A stretch of DNA of 64,000 nt from Desulfobacteraceae bacterium (GTDB lineage: Bacteria > Desulfobacterota > Desulfobacteria > Desulfobacterales > SKZT01): contig JAABTQ010000002.1 of NCBI GenBank assembly GCA_011389745.1, forward strand, positions 62,001-126,000, given 5' to 3'. Positions 60,584 through 64,000 of the stretch are shown in pieces (the first letter of the stretch is position 1; every line of letters starts with the position of its first letter). The translations under genes were made by a program, and so were the position numbers. The notes below the pieces were generated by a model. It worked only from the letters and a program-made list of their open reading frames with translations. It was not told the DNA's origin and did no database searches.

Positions 60584-60892
60584 TCAATCATAGCTGTAAA
60601 CTTTATAGGTGGTTGATGTGCCCATCAGAGCATCCACCTGGGATTCCGTTTCGACTCTTTTCTGATTGGCAAGCCAACCCTCCCAGGCTTCTCTTGATTT
60701 CCACGTGCTGATCACCAGGTATTCATTGCGGTCATCAATGTTTCTGAGCGTTTCACCGGAAATGTATCCTGGCTGATGGTTGGCTAAATTTCTAAGTTCA
60801 ATCAACAATTGGGACAGTCTGGGTAAAATGGAAACATCCATGGCGGCGGTCCATTGAGGAATTTTTCGTGTCATCAATACCCGTATGGTCAT
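60584..60892 (-). CDS. ABM-fold (antibiotic biosynthesis monooxygenase) protein
   Basis: A 102-residue dimeric ferredoxin-like fold protein: LLIELRNLANHQPGYISGETL, EYLVISTWKSREAWEGWLAN. The family includes quinol monooxygenases and heme-degrading enzymes, but many members are uncharacterised. It lies 37 bases before the rhodanese gene on the same strand and could share its transcript. Confidence 0.78.
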   Translation of the reverse strand: MTIRVLMTRKIPQWTAAMDVSILPRLSQLLIELRNLANHQPGYISGETLRNIDDRNEYLVISTWKSREAWEGWLANQKRVETESQVDALMGTSTTYKVYSYD

Positions 60893-60931
60893 TTTATTGC
60901 ATCTCCTTTAATCTCAGACTTGTTGGAAAAC

Positions 60932-61015
60932 CAAAATCCCCCTCAATCCCCCTTTTTCAAAGGGGGACTTTTCGTTACCCCTTTTTCAAAGGGGGGCAGG
61001 GGGGATTTAATAATC
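60932..61015. repeat. Family C repeat
   Basis: AAATCCCCCTCAATCCCCC TTTTTCAAAGGGGGAC and, after TTTTCGTTA, CCCCTTTTTCAAAGGGG followed by GCAGGGGGGATTT. It fills the gap between the OadB-like and ABM-fold genes. Confidence 0.7.
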
Positions 61016-61047
61016 TATTAAAAAAAAAGCATCGAACGATTATTACA

Positions 61048-62343
61048 TTACCCCACAAAGCTTTTCAGGGTTAAAAGCACCCCGGCGGCCACTGCCGAGC
61101 CGATTACTCCGGCCACATTGGGCCCCATGGCATGCATCAGCAACATGTTTTGGGGATCGGCCTCCATGCCGAGCTTCTGGCTGACCCGCGCAGCCATGGG
61201 AACTGCCGAAACCCCGGCTGATCCAATCAATGGATTAATCTTGGTGCCGGGAAAAAGATTCATGGTTTTGGCCATGATCACCCCTGATGCAGTCCCGATA
61301 CAAAATGCAATCACCCCCAGAACAAGAATTCCCAGGGTGGATATGTTCAAAAATTGTCCAGCCGAAAGCTGAGCCCCCACCCCGAGACCCAGAAGAATTG
61401 TGACAATATTGATCAGGGCATTCTGAGCGGTATTCGACAGCCTGTTGACAACTCCGCATTCGCGCATCAGGTTTCCGAACATAAAAAAACCGATCAGAGG
61501 CGATGCCGACGGCAGAAGGAAAATACACAATCCGAAAACAGACAAAGGAAAAATAATCTTTTCGGCTTTTCCCACGTGACGAAGCTGTTGCATGCGAATT
61601 TTACGTTCCCCGGATGTGGTCAGAAGTCTCATGATCGGCGGTTGGATCAACGGCACCAGAGCCATATATGAATAGGCCGCAACAGCAATGGACCCCAGCA
61701 GATGAGGTGCAAGCTGGCTGGAGAGAAAGATTGCCGTGGGCCCGTCAGCACCGCCGATAATACCGATGGAGGCTGCATCCAACAGATTGAATTCAATGCC
61801 CGGAACATATTCCGAAAGCACCAGCGCTCCGATCAATGTGGAAAATATTCCAAATTGGGCCGCTGCTCCCAGAATCGCCGTTTTAGGATTGGCCAGCATG
61901 GGCCCGAAATCGGTCATGGCCCCAACGCCCATAAATATCAGAAGCGGAAAAACACCTGTCTTAATACCCACCGTATAGATATAATAGAGAACTCCTCCGG
62001 GATCACTCATGTTAGCGACAGGAATATTGGTCATAATGGCCCCAAAACCGATGGGTACCAACAGAAGCGGTTCGAATCTTTTTTTTATTGCCAGGTACAA
62101 TAAAACAAAGCCGATGCCCACCATGGCCATACGACCGACACCATCAACCCTGTTTCCTGTTGATGGAAAAAAGAACGTGTACAGGCCGGTGGACTGACCG
62201 AAATTGACCAGTAATCTGTCGATGGACGGAAGAACCTCATAGCCCGGACCGGAATCATCGGTTTCAGACCAGGATATACCTCCTGCAAAAAAACACAAAA
62301 GGACCGCCAGGAAAAACAATACGAGTATTTTTTTTTTGTTCAT
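61048..62343 (-). CDS. oadB: Sodium-translocating carboxylate decarboxylase beta subunit
   Basis: A 431-residue membrane protein of the OadB/GcdB/MmdB family with about nine helices and an N-terminal signal-like helix. Marks: [34 protein letters not shown], the ion-site string [15 protein letters not shown], and [24 protein letters not shown]. It couples decarboxylation of carboxybiotin to sodium export. The biotin/carboxytransferase gene lies 24 bases upstream. Confidence 0.9.
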   Translation of the reverse strand: MNKKKILVLFFLAVLLCFFAGGISWSETDDSGPGYEVLPSIDRLLVNFGQSTGLYTFFFPSTGNRVDGVGRMAMVGIGFVLLYLAIKKRFEPLLLVPIGFGAIMTNIPVANMSDPGGVLYYIYTVGIKTGVFPLLIFMGVGAMTDFGPMLANPKTAILGAAAQFGIFSTLIGALVLSEYVPGIEFNLLDAASIGIIGGADGPTAIFLSSQLAPHLLGSIAVAAYSYMALVPLIQPPIMRLLTTSGERKIRMQQLRHVGKAEKIIFPLSVFGLCIFLLPSASPLIGFFMFGNLMRECGVVNRLSNTAQNALINIVTILLGLGVGAQLSAGQFLNISTLGILVLGVIAFCIGTASGVIMAKTMNLFPGTKINPLIGSAGVSAVPMAARVSQKLGMEADPQNMLLMHAMGPNVAGVIGSAVAAGVLLTLKSFVG

Positions 62344-62367
62344 GGCACTTTCCTGAGTATTTTTTAT

Positions 62368-64000
62368 TTACCTGAGGGTCGCAATGAGCTGACCGGATTG
62401 GACCGTATGCCCTTTTTCTACTTCGACAGAAACAATGACCCCATCCTCGGGCGCTGTCACCGGCGTTTCCATTTTCATGGCTTCGAGAATCACCAGGGTG
62501 TCTCCCGAATTTACCCTGTCTCCCACCTTGCAGCTAACCTCGTAAACATTGCCCGGAAGCTGCGCAAATATTTCCACCAAAGGCTCCTCAGCAGTTGCCG
62601 GAACAGTTTTCACCGAGGGCATCGGAGATACGGCGGTAACTTCGCCAGTATCATCTTCAACCATGACCTGGTAGGTTTCACCTGATACGGTAATCTTATA
62701 TTTCATGGGACCAACCGGCTGCGGGGCAACTTCAGCAGGTTTGGGTTGCAAAGCGGTTTTTTTGGCAGGCTCAGCTTTTTGTTCCGTAACTTTTCGAACA
62801 TTGATGGGTTTGTTGCCTTTTAAAAAGTCGAGTCCTTTATTTCCACCTGTGGTTGCCAATGCACCGACAATAAAAATATTCTCATCGGTTACCGGAATTC
62901 TTTCTTTTTCCAGAATCACTCTTGCTTTAGGAATTCCAGGTTCTATCACATCGAGAGGGTCACCGTCAAAAACAGGAAGGCCCATCTGTTTTTCGGCAAT
63001 ACTGACAATTTCCGGATCAGGGGGGACTGGTGTCCGTCCAAAATAGCCTAAAATCATCTTGCCGTAACCGTCCGTGATTTTTTTCCAGGGACCCTGGGTG
63101 ACATTGGCATAGGCCTGTTGGAAATAAAACTGGGAAACCGGGGTAACCGAGGTGCCGAATCCTCCACGGGCCACGCATTCGGACATGGCCTCGATAACTT
63201 TGGGGTAAAGGTGAAGCGTTCCTGTATCACGCATCATCATGGTGTTTGCGGTCAACGCCCCTCCGGGCATGGGTGACAGAATCACTTCGGATGACACTTT
63301 CTGGGCTTCGGGAGGAAAAAAATAATCTTTAAGGCATTCCTGGAGGACACGATTTGCCTCCAAGATCTTTTTCACATCAATATCCAGTGTAAAGTCGGTG
63401 CCTTTCAGGGCATGCCACAGGGAAAGCATGTCCGGCTGGCAGGTTCCGCCGGAAAGGGGAGACCTGGATAGACACACGCCATCAGCACCGGCCTCGATGG
63501 CAGCCTTGTACTGAGTTATGCCCACACCTGCTGTTTCATGGGAGTGCATCCAGATAGTATCATCATTTCCCAGAAGTTTTCGGGCCGCCTTGACGGTATC
63601 ATACACTTTTTGAGGGTTGGAGGTGCCGGAGGCATCCTTAAAACAAATGGAGTCATAGGGAAGTCCCGAATCGAGAATTTCTCGCAATGTTTTTAAATAA
63701 AATTCCGGATCATGAGCCCCGCTGCATCCCGGAGGAAGTTCCATCATTGTGATGGCTACCTGGTGATGAAGGCCGGCGTTTTTGATGCACTGACCGGAAT
63801 AGATCAGGTTGCGAACGTCGTTTAGCGCGTCAAAATTTCGTATATGGGTTATACCATGTTTTTTAAATAGTCTTGCATGAAGATCGATCATGTCTCTGGG
63901 CTGAGCAGACAAGGCTACAACATTGATTCCCCTGGCCAATGTCTGTAAAAAAGCCTCAGGACCCGCAGCCTGGCGAAAGCGATCCATCATATCAAATGCG
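62368..64000 (-). CDS. oadA: Carboxytransferase-biotin carrier subunit (OadA/PycB/5S type), 5' end outside window
   Basis: At least 543 codons; the frame stays open to the right edge, so the ATG at 63990 is internal. The carboxytransferase TIM barrel shows ITHIRNFDALNDVRN, the carboxylated-lysine string SICFKDASGTSNPQK and metal ligands MHSHETAGVG. A conserved carboxylase region follows, then a Pro/Ala-rich linker (about residues 425-455) and a biotinyl domain with ILEAMKMETPV. It moves CO2 from oxaloacetate, methylmalonyl-CoA or a similar donor to biotin, handing it to the beta subunit encoded next. Which donor is not decidable here. No gamma subunit gene is visible. Confidence 0.9.
   Translation of the reverse strand, partial: AFDMMDRFRQAAGPEAFLQTLARGINVVALSAQPRDMIDLHARLFKKHGITHIRNFDALNDVRNLIYSGQCIKNAGLHHQVAITMMELPPGCSGAHDPEFYLKTLREILDSGLPYDSICFKDASGTSNPQKVYDTVKAARKLLGNDDTIWMHSHETAGVGITQYKAAIEAGADGVCLSRSPLSGGTCQPDMLSLWHALKGTDFTLDIDVKKILEANRVLQECLKDYFFPPEAQKVSSEVILSPMPGGALTANTMMMRDTGTLHLYPKVIEAMSECVARGGFGTSVTPVSQFYFQQAYANVTQGPWKKITDGYGKMILGYFGRTPVPPDPEIVSIAEKQMGLPVFDGDPLDVIEPGIPKARVILEKERIPVTDENIFIVGALATTGGNKGLDFLKGNKPINVRKVTEQKAEPAKKTALQPKPAEVAPQPVGPMKYKITVSGETYQVMVEDDTGEVTAVSPMPSVKTVPATAEEPLVEIFAQLPGNVYEVSCKVGDRVNSGDTLVILEAMKMETPVTAPEDGVIVSVEVEKGHTVQSGQLIATLR

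Noticed and set aside
1-64000. CRISPR array, tRNA or rRNA genes
   Set aside because: No regularly spaced direct repeats with unique spacers and no tRNA or rRNA signature were found on reading both strands; a tRNAscan/Infernal run would be needed to exclude them fully.

Overview
The window looks like chromosome of an anaerobic, sulfate-reducer-like member of the Desulfobacterota (former Deltaproteobacteria). The evidence is a sodium-pump type carboxytransferase/decarboxylase pair (OadA-like and OadB-like), FmdE and FmdB family proteins, a MOT1/ModE molybdate locus, a BFD-type [2Fe-2S] protein with an in-frame TGA that looks like selenocysteine, a heme-containing PAS kinase, and many small CxxC proteins. 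Taxonomy is inferred from gene content. No rRNA or tRNA gene was recognised.

Layout. 1-24.7 kb is mostly housekeeping and stress functions: a truncated heme-PAS histidine kinase, a class II aldolase, a SprT-like/DUF2786 protein, an AhpF-like flavoprotein, a lysine-type aminotransferase/ALDH7 pair, a CBS protein, MutY fused to a Nudix domain, ArsC, FumC, a secreted C-type lectin protein, TopB, Tat-exported MsrB, a DnaE2-like polymerase and a YafK-type L,D-transpeptidase. 24.7-37.2 kb is an accessory, decaying region. It holds gene remnants (helicase-like tail, DUF4391, BadF-type activator, tyrosine recombinase, DUF4338, formate dehydrogenase tail), the candidate selenoprotein, three attC-like sites framing McrBC, a SnoaL-like lipoprotein and a broken HicB, then a VapBC module. 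It ends in a molybdenum locus: a recombinase-fold/TOBE regulator divergent from a MOT1 transporter, then ModE.

37.3-49.7 kb holds an AroE-like gene with a disulfide-oxidoreductase homologue, MgtC, a NosL/FtsX/LolD-type ABC operon, FmdE/FmdB, panE-panB, and an amidoligase/glutamine amidotransferase pair preceded by a fragment of a class II amidotransferase. 49.9-51.1 kb has a HigBA-type module with a clear palindromic operator and an AbiEi antitoxin remnant. 51.3-57.1 kb has an orphan NorD/CbbO-like VWA protein and a CYTH-EEP-unknown operon. 57.4-58.3 kb is rplM-rpsI. The window closes with an aldo/keto reductase, a rhodanese, a small monooxygenase-fold protein and the OadB/OadA-like pair, the last gene being cut by the window edge.

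Three families of short dispersed palindromic repeats recur through the intergenic spaces (a GATTCTTCG...CTCAGAATGACA family, a CCGGCGAAAGCCGG family and a CCCCCTTTTTCAAAGGGGG family). One copy appears to supply the ribosome binding site of the aldo/keto reductase. The most notable observations are the UGA-containing BFD/CopZ-like gene with a hairpin placed like a bacterial SECIS, the integron-like cassette array without an integrase, and the recombinase-TOBE fusion beside a molybdate transporter.
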